10,513 nt of DNA, from NCBI GenBank assembly GCA_902795985.1, contig CADBNG010000136.1:1-10513 (forward strand). Direction: 5' to 3'. Position 1 is the stretch's first letter. The number at the start of each line of letters is the position of its first letter. Of this stretch, positions 1 to 7,678 are shown piece by piece. Source of the DNA: an uncultured Lachnospiraceae bacterium (GTDB taxonomy: Bacteria > Bacillota_A > Clostridia > Lachnospirales > Lachnospiraceae). Position numbers and translations under genes: made by a program. The notes under the pieces were generated by a model that saw only the letters and a list, made by a program, of their open reading frames with translations, ran no database searches and had not been told where the DNA came from.

Positions 1-60
1 TGCCCACATTCTAATTCTCATTTGTGACGGAACTGTGATAACTTTATCAAGAAACATTGA
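1..60. other. left-edge flank, no gene seen
   Basis: These bases lie beyond the terminator and hold no supportable coding region. TGATAA-CT-TTATCA (36-49) is a 6-bp inverted repeat with a 2-base spacer that could be an operator for a gene further left. No convincing promoter was found around it. Confidence 0.25.
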
Positions 61-88
61 AAAAGAGGCAGAATAATCTGCCTCTTTT
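61..88 (-). terminator. strong rho-independent terminator at the end of the cluster
   Basis: A perfect 12-bp inverted repeat, AAAAGAGGCAGA / TCTGCCTCTTTT, surrounds a 4-base loop. On the minus strand it ends in five Ts, 28 bases after the stop codon of the last gene. The A-run/T-run symmetry means it could also work for a convergent transcript from the left. It marks the end of the transcription unit. Confidence 0.9.
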
Positions 89-115
89 CAAACGTCCGGA
101 TGTCCGGATCACGGG

Positions 116-721
116 TTACTGAAAAAGCTTGTAGAGAATCCACATAAATCCCCAGATAAACCACACGGACAGCAGGAAAATCACAAATGTCTCCGTGTTA
201 AACCCTTCCGCTGCCACGGCAAGAGGAAGGACTCCGCCCAGCTCTTCGCCGTCCATGACCGCATTATGCCCGGGAGATGATTCCATTGCACAGTACATCG
301 TGATGCCGTTGGCACTGTCCTCACCGGTGCCGGTAATCGTTACTGTCAGTTCCCTGCCCTTCATCCCGGTCAGTTCCGGTGTTTTGAAATAATGGATTTT
401 CCTCGGCCGGAATTCGCTGCCCGGCTCATCCATGGAAACCAGCACTTCCTGTGTGCCGGCATCCTTTACTTCAAGATGAAGGCCGCCCAGGGCATAATCT
501 CCCGCCGTACCGGTTTTCAGCTGCAGTCCGTTTACTGTATCGATCCGGCAGGTAAATTCCTGCGAAACGGAATGCTCGGTGGTCAGGACTCCAAGATCGG
601 TATAGGAGACCGTATTGACATTATTATCGTAGATCCGGGCCGGCCGGGTTACATTGCCGTAAAAAACGGCGGCAACGACCGTAAGGATCAGCGCGATGAT
701 GACCGATAGTTTTTTCTTCAT
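116..721 (-). CDS. small two-segment membrane protein of unknown function
   Basis: No family recognised with certainty. The 201-residue product has an N-terminal hydrophobic segment (5-21, after MKKK), about 150 polar, beta-rich residues and a C-terminal aromatic membrane segment (176-198) ending YKLFQ. With both ends anchored the middle would lie outside the cell. The middle shows QEFTCRIDTVNGLQLKTGT (54-72), then LHLEVKD, LTVTITGTGEDSANGITMYC (125-144) and a VMDGEELGG turn; this layout resembles, from memory, the jelly-roll domain inserted in some large clostridial membrane glycosyltransferases, here without the enzyme. There are only two cysteines, C58 and C144, possibly a disulfide. The ribosome site AGGA overlaps the stop codon of the ATPase gene, and the gap is nine bases, so it is translationally coupled to the exporter. 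A role as an accessory of polymer export or modification is inferred from context. Confidence 0.75.
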   Translation of the reverse strand: MKKKLSVIIALILTVVAAVFYGNVTRPARIYDNNVNTVSYTDLGVLTTEHSVSQEFTCRIDTVNGLQLKTGTAGDYALGGLHLEVKDAGTQEVLVSMDEPGSEFRPRKIHYFKTPELTGMKGRELTVTITGTGEDSANGITMYCAMESSPGHNAVMDGEELGGVLPLAVAAEGFNTETFVIFLLSVWFIWGFMWILYKLFQ

Positions 722-730
722 TGACGCATC

Positions 731-1465
731 CTACATCTGTGAATACTGATCACAGTAAATCGCGGAATCACCGCAGGCACGCATGTTGCCGTGTTCCAGC
801 CATACGACCTTGCTGCAAAGGGACCGTACCTGGTCAATGCTGTGGGAAACAAAAAGCAGGGTTGTACCGCTGTCCAGCATTCTGCGGATTCGTTCCTCGC
901 ACTTCTGCTGGAAGCGGAAATCACCGACTGCCAGCACCTCGTCTACAATCAGAATATCCGGCATGCCGATCGTGGCGATGGCGAAAGCCAGACGTGAAAT
1001 CATTCCTGAGGAAAAATTCTTCACGGCGGAATCCATGAACATTTCCAGTTCAGAAAACTGGACGATATCTTCGTAATAAGATTCCATTTCTTCCCTGGAA
1101 TGGCCCAGAATCGCCCCGTTCAGAAAAACATTTTCCCTCGCGGTCAGATCAAAGTCAAAGCCCGCCCCCAGTTCGATCAGCGGAGCCATGGTGCCGTACA
1201 CCGTCACTTTGCCTTTTGTCGGCTTCATTACGCCGGCAATGATCTTCAGCATCGTGCTTTTTCCGCTGCCGTTCAGGCCGATCAGGCCTACGGCCTCACC
1301 GGCATGGACGTCGAAACTGATGTCGTTCAGGGCCCAGAAGGTATCGTAATGAACCTGCCGCTTCAGGGTTTTGATCATATATTCTTTCAGCGAGTTCACC
1401 TTTTCGGAAGCAAGGGAGAACTGCATCGAGACGTTTTCCACTTTTACCATCAAACGGTCTTCCAT
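731..1465 (-). CDS. polysaccharide/teichoic-acid ABC exporter, ATPase (Wzt/TagH/RgpD type)
   Basis: A 244-residue cytoplasmic ATPase that powers the partner permease. Visible motifs are Walker A GLNGSGKST (63-71), signature FSSGM (151-155), Walker B ILIVDE (171-176) and the switch histidine FVSHS (H208). The N-terminal VSMQFSLASEKVNSLKEY segment is typical of polymer exporters of the TagH/Wzt class. It ends right after the nucleotide-binding domain and lacks the C-terminal carbohydrate-binding domain found in the Wzt type that recognises a capped polymer, so export probably does not depend on a terminal cap. The ATG has a perfect GGAGG five bases upstream, overlapping the end of the permease gene. 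The stop codon is part of the ribosome site of the next gene. Confidence 0.95.
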   Translation of the reverse strand: MEDRLMVKVENVSMQFSLASEKVNSLKEYMIKTLKRQVHYDTFWALNDISFDVHAGEAVGLIGLNGSGKSTMLKIIAGVMKPTKGKVTVYGTMAPLIELGAGFDFDLTARENVFLNGAILGHSREEMESYYEDIVQFSELEMFMDSAVKNFSSGMISRLAFAIATIGMPDILIVDEVLAVGDFRFQQKCEERIRRMLDSGTTLLFVSHSIDQVRSLCSKVVWLEHGNMRACGDSAIYCDQYSQM

Positions 1466-1475
1466 GTATGCCTCC

Positions 1476-2270
1476 CTAAATGTTCAGAATGAAGGAATCC
1501 TGTTTGCGCGCGAAGAACCAAAGCCCGAGCAGCAGGGCTGCCGCCGCTTCAATCAGTCCAAGAAGGAATGACCAGGCGGAAAAACAGGTTCCGGCCAGCA
1601 TAAGATCCCGGTACATCATCAGGTAATTGGTGATCGGATTGATCATTACGATTTTCGCAAGCCAGCCGGGAAGGAGGCTCATGGGATAAATCACCGGGGT
1701 CAGATAAAGCAGTCCTGTCGTAAAGACACTGTACAGGTGCATGATATCCCGGAATTTGACCGTAGCGGCCGCAAGGATCAGGCCGACGCCCAGACAGAAA
1801 ATCACCAGCAGGACCACCGGAATCGGGAACAGGATCATCGTCCAGTGCATCTCAGAGCGCAGTACAATCATAACGATCAGCAGTGCGCAGTGGGAAGCCA
1901 GCATATTGATAATGCTGGACAGAATCCTGGAAAGCACAAACATGTATTTCGGAATATAAACCTTCTTGATCAGTGAAGCATTATTGATGATCGAAGAAAG
2001 CGCGGAGGTCGTGGAGTCGTTAAAGAAATTATAGATGACCTGGCCGCTGAGGATATAAACCGGATAATTTTCCACGTCGAACTTGAACAGATTGGAGAAC
2101 ACGACGGCAAGGATGCACATCATAAGAAGGGGGTTCAGCAGCGTCCACAAAACCCCCAGCACCGATTTGCGGTATTTGATCTTGATGTCCCTTTCAACCA
2201 GTTCCACCAGAAGGGGCCGGAACCGCTTGAAATTCTGGATATATCTCTGCAGCAAGTCCTTCACCTGCAA
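1476..2270 (-). CDS. polysaccharide/teichoic-acid ABC exporter, permease (Wzm/TagG/RgpC type)
   Basis: A 264-residue ABC-2 family membrane protein that, with the ATPase encoded next, should flip a lipid-linked polymer across the membrane. It begins with a cytoplasmic amphipathic segment holding VERDIKIKYRKSVLG (25-39), the typical Wzm entry motif, followed by about six hydrophobic segments (roughly 38-60, 71-88, 110-137, 144-170, 182-200, 231-254) and a short cytoplasmic tail RKQDSFILNI. Length is typical. The start is uncertain: TTG at 2270 or GTG at 2264, the latter better spaced from a GGA. It follows rmlC by six bases and its stop codon abuts the GGAGG site of the ATPase gene. The rhamnose genes upstream suggest a rhamnose-containing cargo; this is context, not sequence proof. 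Confidence 0.92.
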   Translation of the reverse strand: MQVKDLLQRYIQNFKRFRPLLVELVERDIKIKYRKSVLGVLWTLLNPLLMMCILAVVFSNLFKFDVENYPVYILSGQVIYNFFNDSTTSALSSIINNASLIKKVYIPKYMFVLSRILSSIINMLASHCALLIVMIVLRSEMHWTMILFPIPVVLLVIFCLGVGLILAAATVKFRDIMHLYSVFTTGLLYLTPVIYPMSLLPGWLAKIVMINPITNYLMMYRDLMLAGTCFSAWSFLLGLIEAAAALLLGLWFFARKQDSFILNI

Positions 2271-2276
2271 TCCGCT

Positions 2277-2840
2277 TTACCGGGCGGTAAACTCACGAAA
2301 GCCCGGCCATTTCGTGTCTTTTTCGGAAATAATCAGGTCTTCCTTCGTAAATCCCTCCGGAAGCGGCCATTCAATGGCCAGGTCCGGATCGTCAAACCGG
2401 ATGCCTCCTTCATCATTCGCGTGATAGAAATCGGAACACTTGTAAGTGAATTCCGCGTAGTCCGACAGCACGATAAAACCATGGGCAAAATTTTTCGGAA
2501 TAAAAAACTGTTTCTTGTTTTCGGCGGAAAGCCGCACGCCGAACCACTGGCCATACGTAGGAGAACCTTTACGGATATCCACCGCAACATCAAATACTTC
2601 CCCGCGGATTACGCGGACCAGCTTGTCCTGGGGATAGTTGATCTGAAAATGAAGGCCCCGGAGCACTCCCCTGCGGGACGCGGATTGATTGTCCTGAACA
2701 AAAGTCTGATCTATCCCGGCTTCCGCGAAATCGTTGTACTGGTAAGTCTCCATGAAATACCCGCGTTCGTCGCCGAAAACCGTCGGCGTAATTACCTTCA
2801 GTCCTTCAATCGGACCGTTTTCCACTGTAATTTTACCCAT
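2277..2840 (-). CDS. rfbC: dTDP-4-dehydrorhamnose 3,5-epimerase
   Basis: RmlC/RfbC epimerises dTDP-4-keto-6-deoxyglucose at C3 and C5 to dTDP-4-keto-rhamnose, the third step of the pathway. The protein is a 187-residue cupin, normal for the family. Key residues are visible: GLHFQ (catalytic H64), K73, RVIRGEVFDVAVDIR (76-90), FAHGFIVLSD (118-127), Y133 in FTYKC and SEKD with D175, matching the His-Tyr-Asp set of known RmlC enzymes. The ATG at 2840 has GGAG six bases upstream; a TTG overlapping the rmlA stop is a weaker alternative. It ends six bases before the ABC permease, implying coupled translation. The final enzyme RmlD is not in the window. Confidence 0.95.
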   Translation of the reverse strand: MGKITVENGPIEGLKVITPTVFGDERGYFMETYQYNDFAEAGIDQTFVQDNQSASRRGVLRGLHFQINYPQDKLVRVIRGEVFDVAVDIRKGSPTYGQWFGVRLSAENKKQFFIPKNFAHGFIVLSDYAEFTYKCSDFYHANDEGGIRFDDPDLAIEWPLPEGFTKEDLIISEKDTKWPGFREFTAR

Positions 2841-2860
2841 TATATGCTCCGTTCTGCCGG

Positions 2861-3730
2861 TCAAAGACCGTTTGCGATATCCATCAGATACTGTCCGTAT
2901 GCCGTTTTCAGCAGGGGCTGCGCAAGGGAAACCAGCTGGTCCCGGTCGATAAAGCCCTTTTTATAGGCGATTTCTTCGATACAGGAAACATAGAGTCCCT
3001 GGCGTTTCTGAACGGCCGAAACAAAGTCCGCCGCGTCCAGCAGCATATCATGGCTGCCGGTATCAAGCCATGCAAATCCGCGTCCGAGGGTTTCCACATG
3101 GAGGTCGCCCCGTTTCAGGTACACGTTATTAACCGACGTGATTTCAATCTCCCCTCTTGCGGAAGGCTGCACATTTGCCGCAATATCCACCACATCATTG
3201 TCATAAAAGTACAGGCCCGGAACCGCATAATTGGATTTCGGCTTTTCGGGTTTTTCTTCAATGGAAATTGCCCTGCCGTTTTCGTCAAATTCAACCACAC
3301 CGTACTCTCTCGGATCTTTCACGTAATAACCGAAAATGGTGGCGCCTTTTTCACGGTCCCGGGCGGCGCGAAGCACGTCACTGAAATGCTGGCCGTAAAA
3401 AATGTTGTCCCCGAGGACCAGCGCTACATGGTCGTTCCCGATGAATTCCCGTCCTACGATAAAAGCATCCGCAAGACCTCTCGGCTGATCCTGGACCGCA
3501 TAGGAAAAAGACAGTCCCAGCTGGCTGCCATCCTCAAAAAGATCCCGGAAAACAGGAAGGTCTCTGGGTGTGGAAATAATCAGAATTTCGCGGATGCCCG
3601 CAAGCATCAGCGTGGATAACGGATAATAGATCATGGGTTTGTCATAAACCGGCATGATCTGCTTGGAAATCGCCTTTGTAAGAGGGTACAGCCGGGTTCC
3701 GGCGCCCCCTGCGAGAATAATACCCTTCAT
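2861..3730 (-). CDS. rfbA: glucose-1-phosphate thymidylyltransferase
   Basis: RmlA/RfbA couples dTTP and glucose-1-phosphate to dTDP-glucose, the first step of dTDP-rhamnose synthesis. The protein has 289 residues, the normal length. It starts [20 protein letters not shown] with the nucleotide-binding signature (7-14) and the KQ pair (23-24), and has LGDN (107-110, metal-binding D108), EEKP (158-161) and WLDTG (D223). The ATG at 3730 is chosen because AGGGGG precedes it at good spacing and because this is the conserved N-terminus; the frame stays open 49 codons upstream, but that sequence does not look like the family. It is followed by rmlC after 20 bases. In the plus-strand numbering the order is C-A-B, and the whole set is probably one transcript. 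Confidence 0.96.
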   Translation of the reverse strand: MKGIILAGGAGTRLYPLTKAISKQIMPVYDKPMIYYPLSTLMLAGIREILIISTPRDLPVFRDLFEDGSQLGLSFSYAVQDQPRGLADAFIVGREFIGNDHVALVLGDNIFYGQHFSDVLRAARDREKGATIFGYYVKDPREYGVVEFDENGRAISIEEKPEKPKSNYAVPGLYFYDNDVVDIAANVQPSARGEIEITSVNNVYLKRGDLHVETLGRGFAWLDTGSHDMLLDAADFVSAVQKRQGLYVSCIEEIAYKKGFIDRDQLVSLAQPLLKTAYGQYLMDIANGL

Positions 3731-3750
3731 TTCATCCCCCTTTTCTGCTG

Positions 3751-3767
3751 CTGCCGGAGTCCGGCAG
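3751..3767 (-). other. stem-loop in the rmlB-rmlA gap
   Basis: The sequence CTGCCGGACTCCGGCAG (minus strand) folds into a perfect 7-bp GC-rich stem with a 3-base loop, 20 bases before the rmlA ATG. It is followed by a purine-rich ribosome site and not by a U-run, so it is not a typical terminator. A second inverted repeat, CGATCG-N6-CGATCG (3797-3814), spans the rmlB stop codon. Both may protect or process the polycistronic mRNA or slow ribosome/RNA polymerase passage; this role is inferred. Confidence 0.5.
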
Positions 3768-3804
3768 AATGCAGTTTCCCCTAAAGGTGTACGGAACGAT
3801 CGTT

Positions 3805-4914
3805 TCAGCGATCGCCCGTATGATACATTTCTTCGTAGTATTTCAGATAATCGCCGCTGGTAACGTTCTCCATCCATTCTTTATGGTTCAGATACCAGTC
3901 GATCGTTTTTTTGATGCCTTCCTCAAAACAGGTTTCCGGATACCAGCCGACTTCGGCACGAATTTTGTCCGGAGCGATGGCATACCGGCGGTCATGTCCC
4001 TTGCGGTCTTCCACGTAGGTGATCAGGTCCTCATTGATATGAGCTTTCCTTGGATCGCCGTCCGGAAGGATTTCCTGCAGACGGTTCAGAATGATCCGGA
4101 TGATTTCAATGTTCTGCTTTTCGTTGTGGCCGCCGATGTTATAGGTCTCAAACAGGCGTCCCTTTTCCTGAACCATATCGATTCCCTTGCAGTGATCTTC
4201 GACATAAAGCCAGTCCCTGACGTTTTTGCCGTCGCCGTATACCGGAAGGGATCGGCCGTTCAGCGCGTTGTTGATCATAAGGGGAATCAGTTTTTCCGGG
4301 AACTGATAGGGGCCGTAGTTATTGCTGCAGTTTGTAATGTTGGCCGGAAAATGATAGGTATCCATGTATGCCTTAACCAGAAAGTCCGAAGAGGCTTTGC
4401 TGGCGGAATACGGGCTGTGGGGATCGTACGGGGTCGTTTCGTAAAAATAACCGCCGTCTTCCTCCAGGGAACCGTACACTTCATCCGTGGAGACATGGAG
4501 GAACTTATGGTCCGGGAGAAAGCTGCCGTCTTCCTGCTCCCATGCCGCCTTGGCCGCATTGAGCATGGTCAGCGTTCCCAGCACATTGGTCTTTACAAAT
4601 ACATCCGGATTGCGGATGCTGCGGTCCACGTGGCTTTCCGCCGCGAAATGGACAACACGGTCGATATCCTGCTGCTCAAACAGAGCTGAAATGGCCTCGC
4701 TGTCACAGATGTCCGCTCTGACAAAAGTATAATTGTCCCTGTCCTCAATATCCTTCAGATTTCCGAGATTGCCCGCGTAAGTAAGCTTATCCACATTAAT
4801 GATACGGATATCATCCCCGTATTTGCCCAGAATATAATGGATATAATTGGACCCGATAAACCCGGCTCCGCCGGTTACTAAATAAGTATGCATGGCGACT
4901 GTGCGAAAAAGCAC
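3805..4914 (-). CDS. rfbB: dTDP-glucose 4,6-dehydratase
   Basis: RmlB/RfbB is the cytoplasmic NAD-dependent enzyme that turns dTDP-glucose into dTDP-4-keto-6-deoxyglucose, the second step of dTDP-L-rhamnose synthesis. It is an extended short-chain dehydrogenase: Rossmann motif [10 protein letters not shown] (14-23), [11 protein letters not shown] (89-99), STDEVYG (142-148) with the Thr-Asp-Glu active-site trio, and YSASK (Y169, K173). Length is 369 residues from a GTG at 4914, or 362 from the ATG at 4893. The homologous sequence begins at the ATG (MHTYLVTGG), but the only good ribosome site, AGGAAAGGAAA, lies just before the GTG; a small hairpin may explain this. It is followed after 74 bases by rmlA. 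Confidence 0.95.
   Translation of the reverse strand: MLFRTVAMHTYLVTGGAGFIGSNYIHYILGKYGDDIRIINVDKLTYAGNLGNLKDIEDRDNYTFVRADICDSEAISALFEQQDIDRVVHFAAESHVDRSIRNPDVFVKTNVLGTLTMLNAAKAAWEQEDGSFLPDHKFLHVSTDEVYGSLEEDGGYFYETTPYDPHSPYSASKASSDFLVKAYMDTYHFPANITNCSNNYGPYQFPEKLIPLMINNALNGRSLPVYGDGKNVRDWLYVEDHCKGIDMVQEKGRLFETYNIGGHNEKQNIEIIRIILNRLQEILPDGDPRKAHINEDLITYVEDRKGHDRRYAIAPDKIRAEVGWYPETCFEEGIKKTIDWYLNHKEWMENVTSGDYLKYYEEMYHTGDR
4901..4914 (-). promoter_or_regulatory. small hairpin between ribosome site and ATG of rmlB
   Basis: The minus-strand sequence GTGC-TTTTTC-GCAC forms a 4-bp stem with a 6-base loop. It sits right after the purine-rich site AGGAAAGGAAA (4915-4925) and seven bases before the ATG at 4893. 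Unfolded, the ribosome site serves the GTG inside the stem; folded, it is brought to normal spacing from the ATG. The stem is short, so its stability is doubtful. Confidence 0.3.
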
Positions 4915-4954
4915 TTTCCTTTCCTATTATTTCAGCGCGGTCAGCAATGAACGG

Positions 4955-7633
4955 TCAGATGGCCGGATCCGTGGGATCCCAGGTCTGGTTTCCGGGGATC
5001 TTCTGTGCGGCAGGCTTGCCGAACGGTCCGGGATCCGGGCTGTCGTAAATTTTCACCTCGTAAATACTCTTGAAGTTGTCATAAATCCATTTCGCGTCAC
5101 GTACCGTCAGACGGATGCATCCGTGAGACGCCGGGCTTCCGAGCATATTGTAGGAGCCCGGATCCAATGCCCAGATGGAACGCTGGGTACAGGTTACCGA
5201 ATGGAAGAAACGTCCGCCGGAATACGTGCAGGCATACTGGACCCATGTATTCCAGGTGTAGAAATGCTTCCAACGGATACGTGAGGAAAGATGGAAAAAT
5301 CCGGTTGGCGTCGGCGACCAGGGATTGCCGACGGAGCACGGGAAGGCGGTAATCGGAATGATAAAGCCGTTGTCTCCGTCTTGCGCGTAAACCGTGATAG
5401 TGCACTGCTGCCGGTTAACACAGATCTGATACGGTCCCGGAAGCTTTCCGCGGATATTCGTCTGTTTGACGCCGTCGACGTAGAAATATTTCAGTCCGTT
5501 TTCGTATATCCATCCGTTCTTGACCAGGTCCGCTTTGTTGACTTTAAACGTTCTCTGCTCAAGGTTCGTATTGCCGGAATAGAAGTGCGCGTTATATGTG
5601 CCGGTCTCTTTATGATCATAGAGGACCACTTCCGTTTTATACCGGTTGCCGGACTGCTTGAGGTCATACCATTTCAGGTCATTCTGATCGTCTTTTTCGC
5701 CCCAGACCGCCACTTTCAGATTACTGGTCTTTTTCGGATTGATCACTCCGAGGACCCGTCTTCCATCCGTTTCCTTGAGGATATAGTAGAAATTCTTCGC
5801 CTCGAAATCCACGTTTTCCGTGGCTTTCTGCTCCAGCACGCCGTTGCCCATGGTCACAACCGTATTAATCTTAAACGTGCCGTCGTTGTATTTATGGTTG
5901 CTGATTTTGACCGTAGCCCTGTAGGAACCGTCTTTGTATTTATTCGCTACATAAACGCTCTTATCGCTCTTATTGGATTTGGTATAAACGCCGAACTTGA
6001 CGCTTTTAATTCCGGAAGGCGCAGTTGTCCCGCTCAGGGCGATCACAAAGAGGCCTTTTGCACGGTCTGTTTTGACGACGTTGATTTCACCTCCGCTCTC
6101 TCCGGAAACAACCATGATTGTTTTGGTTTTGATGGCGGTACGGGTGCCGGCCTGATCGGTCACAAAGACTTTCGCCCTGTACGAACCGCTCAGCTTGAAA
6201 TCACTGATTTTTACATCCGCGATATAAGCTCCGTTTTCATCTGCTTTTGCGGGATAGGTGATCGCTTTGTCATACTCCCCGTTTCTCCATACCATAAACT
6301 CTACTGCAGAGACGCCCTGATCCAGGGCAAGACCGCGGAGTTTAAGACGGTAAACCTTCTGTTCCTTTTCGTTCTGTCCTGCGTATTTGTCCGCGTACGA
6401 AAAGCCGCCCTTGCTCTCCTCAATGACTGCGGAAGCGGTAGAGAATGATTTGACAGGTCCGTTAACGGTATTCGCCCGAAGCTGGACGCAGTATTTTCCG
6501 GTATAGGAATCAAAATCAGAGAGAGGCACGGCAGCGGTATAGCTGCTTCCCGAAGCCTTGAGGTCCACCCACTTCTCGGAGGACTTGTCCTTGGCTCTCC
6601 ATACGCGGGCCTTCAGGGACTCCAGTTTGATATCGGAAACCACGTTTTTGGCCTTAATTTTAATCCGTGCCGAAGCTTTATCGTATTCAGCAGTGATGGT
6701 TTCGATCTTCGGAGCCGGCGCGTTAAAGCTGGCCTTTCCGACAGGAACCATCGTACCATCTGCCTTTTTGAGAGACACTTCAGCAATGATCTTGCCGTAA
6801 TTCTTGAAATCCTTCAGATAGCCTGAGCTGTAATAGGCCTTTCCGGTAGAGGACATCTTCATGTTCCTGGTAACCAGATCATCCTGATCTTTTGTCTGGC
6901 TCCAGACCGATACTTTTACAGCCTTAAACTTTTCGGAGGTAACCAGTTTGGAAAGGCGGATATTATACTGCCCTGTCTCTTTAATGAGTTCGCAGGTAAT
7001 CATTCCGGTCGTCTTGACGCCGGAAGGCGCATCTGCGGTTTCAACCAAAGCGGCTTCGTCTTCAGGTTCTTCAACGTCTTCTGCTTCTTCAGCAGCAGGT
7101 TCAGGGGTGATTTCCGGTTCTTTTTCCGGAACTTCCGCTTCCTGCTCCTCTTCCTGCAGTTCTTCTTCCTGTTCTACGGACGGTTCAGCGGAATCTTCGC
7201 CGTCTTCCGGGGACACTTCCGGTTCTGCAGGATTCTCCGGTTCTGCCGGCTGTTCATTTTCATCCGTTACGGATGAATCCTCTTCGGAGGGGTCCTCTTC
7301 CGAGGGGTCCTCGGACGCAGGTTCCTCTTCGGGAGTTTCTTCTTCGGAAGAACCTTCCGTCGGATCCGCTTCAGGCTCCGGATCCGCTGAATCCTCATCG
7401 GAGGCTCCTTCTTCTGACGCATCATCCGCATCAGGTGTTTCCTGCGGTTCGCCCTGCTTTTCGCCATCGGAAGACGGTTCCGTCAGTTCATCATCGGACA
7501 CAGAAAGGCTCTCTGCCGTCTCTTCCACAGCCCCTGCGGGATTCTCCGCGAAAACCGTTGCTGATTCCGCAAAAATCAGGGCCAGTGCAAGAAAAAATGC
7601 AAATAACCTGTTCCAAACAACTCTCTTTTTCAT
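4955..7633 (-). CDS. secreted YkuD L,D-transpeptidase with acidic stalk and five GBS Bsp-like repeats
   Basis: This 892-residue exported enzyme should form L,D (3-3) peptidoglycan crosslinks or attach molecules to peptidoglycan stems. In order it has: a signal peptide (KKR start, hydrophobic 10-22, likely cleavage after VFA at 29); an acidic Glu/Asp/Ser/Pro stalk, about 37-199; five GBS Bsp-like repeats, about 212-302, 311-405, 425-508, 516-609 and 613-699; a short GWIYENGLKYFYVDGVKQTN segment at 707-726 that resembles a choline/cell-wall-binding repeat; and a YkuD domain, about 733-863, with SHGCIR (836-841, catalytic C839) and an upstream histidine in FFHS (H811). The ATG at 7633 is chosen because GAGG lies nine bases upstream; an in-frame ATG at 7648 overlaps that site and lacks its own. 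The extra cysteines around the YkuD core (C738, C744, C766, C802, C815) are unusual and might form disulfides. It ends 40 bases before rmlB. Confidence 0.9.
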   Translation of the reverse strand: MKKRVVWNRLFAFFLALALIFAESATVFAENPAGAVEETAESLSVSDDELTEPSSDGEKQGEPQETPDADDASEEGASDEDSADPEPEADPTEGSSEEETPEEEPASEDPSEEDPSEEDSSVTDENEQPAEPENPAEPEVSPEDGEDSAEPSVEQEEELQEEEQEAEVPEKEPEITPEPAAEEAEDVEEPEDEAALVETADAPSGVKTTGMITCELIKETGQYNIRLSKLVTSEKFKAVKVSVWSQTKDQDDLVTRNMKMSSTGKAYYSSGYLKDFKNYGKIIAEVSLKKADGTMVPVGKASFNAPAPKIETITAEYDKASARIKIKAKNVVSDIKLESLKARVWRAKDKSSEKWVDLKASGSSYTAAVPLSDFDSYTGKYCVQLRANTVNGPVKSFSTASAVIEESKGGFSYADKYAGQNEKEQKVYRLKLRGLALDQGVSAVEFMVWRNGEYDKAITYPAKADENGAYIADVKISDFKLSGSYRAKVFVTDQAGTRTAIKTKTIMVVSGESGGEINVVKTDRAKGLFVIALSGTTAPSGIKSVKFGVYTKSNKSDKSVYVANKYKDGSYRATVKISNHKYNDGTFKINTVVTMGNGVLEQKATENVDFEAKNFYYILKETDGRRVLGVINPKKTSNLKVAVWGEKDDQNDLKWYDLKQSGNRYKTEVVLYDHKETGTYNAHFYSGNTNLEQRTFKVNKADLVKNGWIYENGLKYFYVDGVKQTNIRGKLPGPYQICVNRQQCTITVYAQDGDNGFIIPITAFPCSVGNPWSPTPTGFFHLSSRIRWKHFYTWNTWVQYACTYSGGRFFHSVTCTQRSIWALDPGSYNMLGSPASHGCIRLTVRDAKWIYDNFKSIYEVKIYDSPDPGPFGKPAAQKIPGNQTWDPTDPAI
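5537..7000 (-). repeat. five GBS Bsp-like repeats in the transpeptidase
   Basis: Five beta-rich protein repeats of about 85-95 residues lie roughly at bases 6728-7000, 6419-6703, 6110-6361, 5807-6088 and 5537-5797. Shared landmarks are a V.VW core (VSVWSQTKDQDDL, ARVWRAKDKSSEKW, FMVWRNGEYD, FGVYTKSNKSDK, VAVWGEKDDQNDLKW), then a Y....V.....D/H segment and G.Y...... The fifth (..ETGTYNAHFY) is closest to the family consensus; the fourth has lost the tryptophan. This repeat family is found in extracellular Gram-positive proteins; its ligand is not known to me. Confidence 0.75.
7037..7525 (-). repeat. acidic low-complexity stalk region of the transpeptidase
   Basis: About 163 codons encode almost only Glu, Asp, Ser, Pro, Ala and Gln, with motifs such as SEEDPSEEDPSEEDSS. 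At DNA level, 7275-7319 holds three imperfect 15-base units of the form GGGTCCTCTTCCGAG (plus strand), a sign of slippage expansion. The region is predicted to be a disordered, strongly negative spacer between the signal peptide and the folded repeats. Its complement produces a long serine-rich antisense frame that is an artefact of this composition. Confidence 0.85.
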
Positions 7634-7678
7634 GATGCGAAGCCTCATTTACGTATAATGCTGAATAATACTATTTTC

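Noticed and set aside
1..49. Possible minus-strand promoter around TAGAAT at the left edge
   Set aside because: No -35 box at acceptable spacing was found, and the window ends before any gene it could serve.
3731..3877. N-terminal extension of rmlA by 49 codons
   Set aside because: The extension overlaps the rmlB end, contains the stem-loops and does not resemble the family; the ATG at 3730 has a strong ribosome site and the conserved N-terminus.
3769..4689. Plus-strand open frame of 306 codons opposite rmlB
   Set aside because: rmlB is certain on the other strand; the hydrophobic-looking antisense product is a frame shadow.
5291..6448. Plus-strand open frame of 385 codons opposite the transpeptidase repeats
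   Set aside because: It is fully covered by the minus-strand gene, which has clear repeat and enzyme motifs. The antisense product shows no domain and has no promoter or ribosome site that I can see.
6948..7658. Long plus-strand open frame, 236 codons, serine-rich
   Set aside because: It is the complement of the acidic stalk region; Glu/Ser-rich codons read backwards give Ser/Pro-rich frames without stops. It has no ribosome site or family motif.
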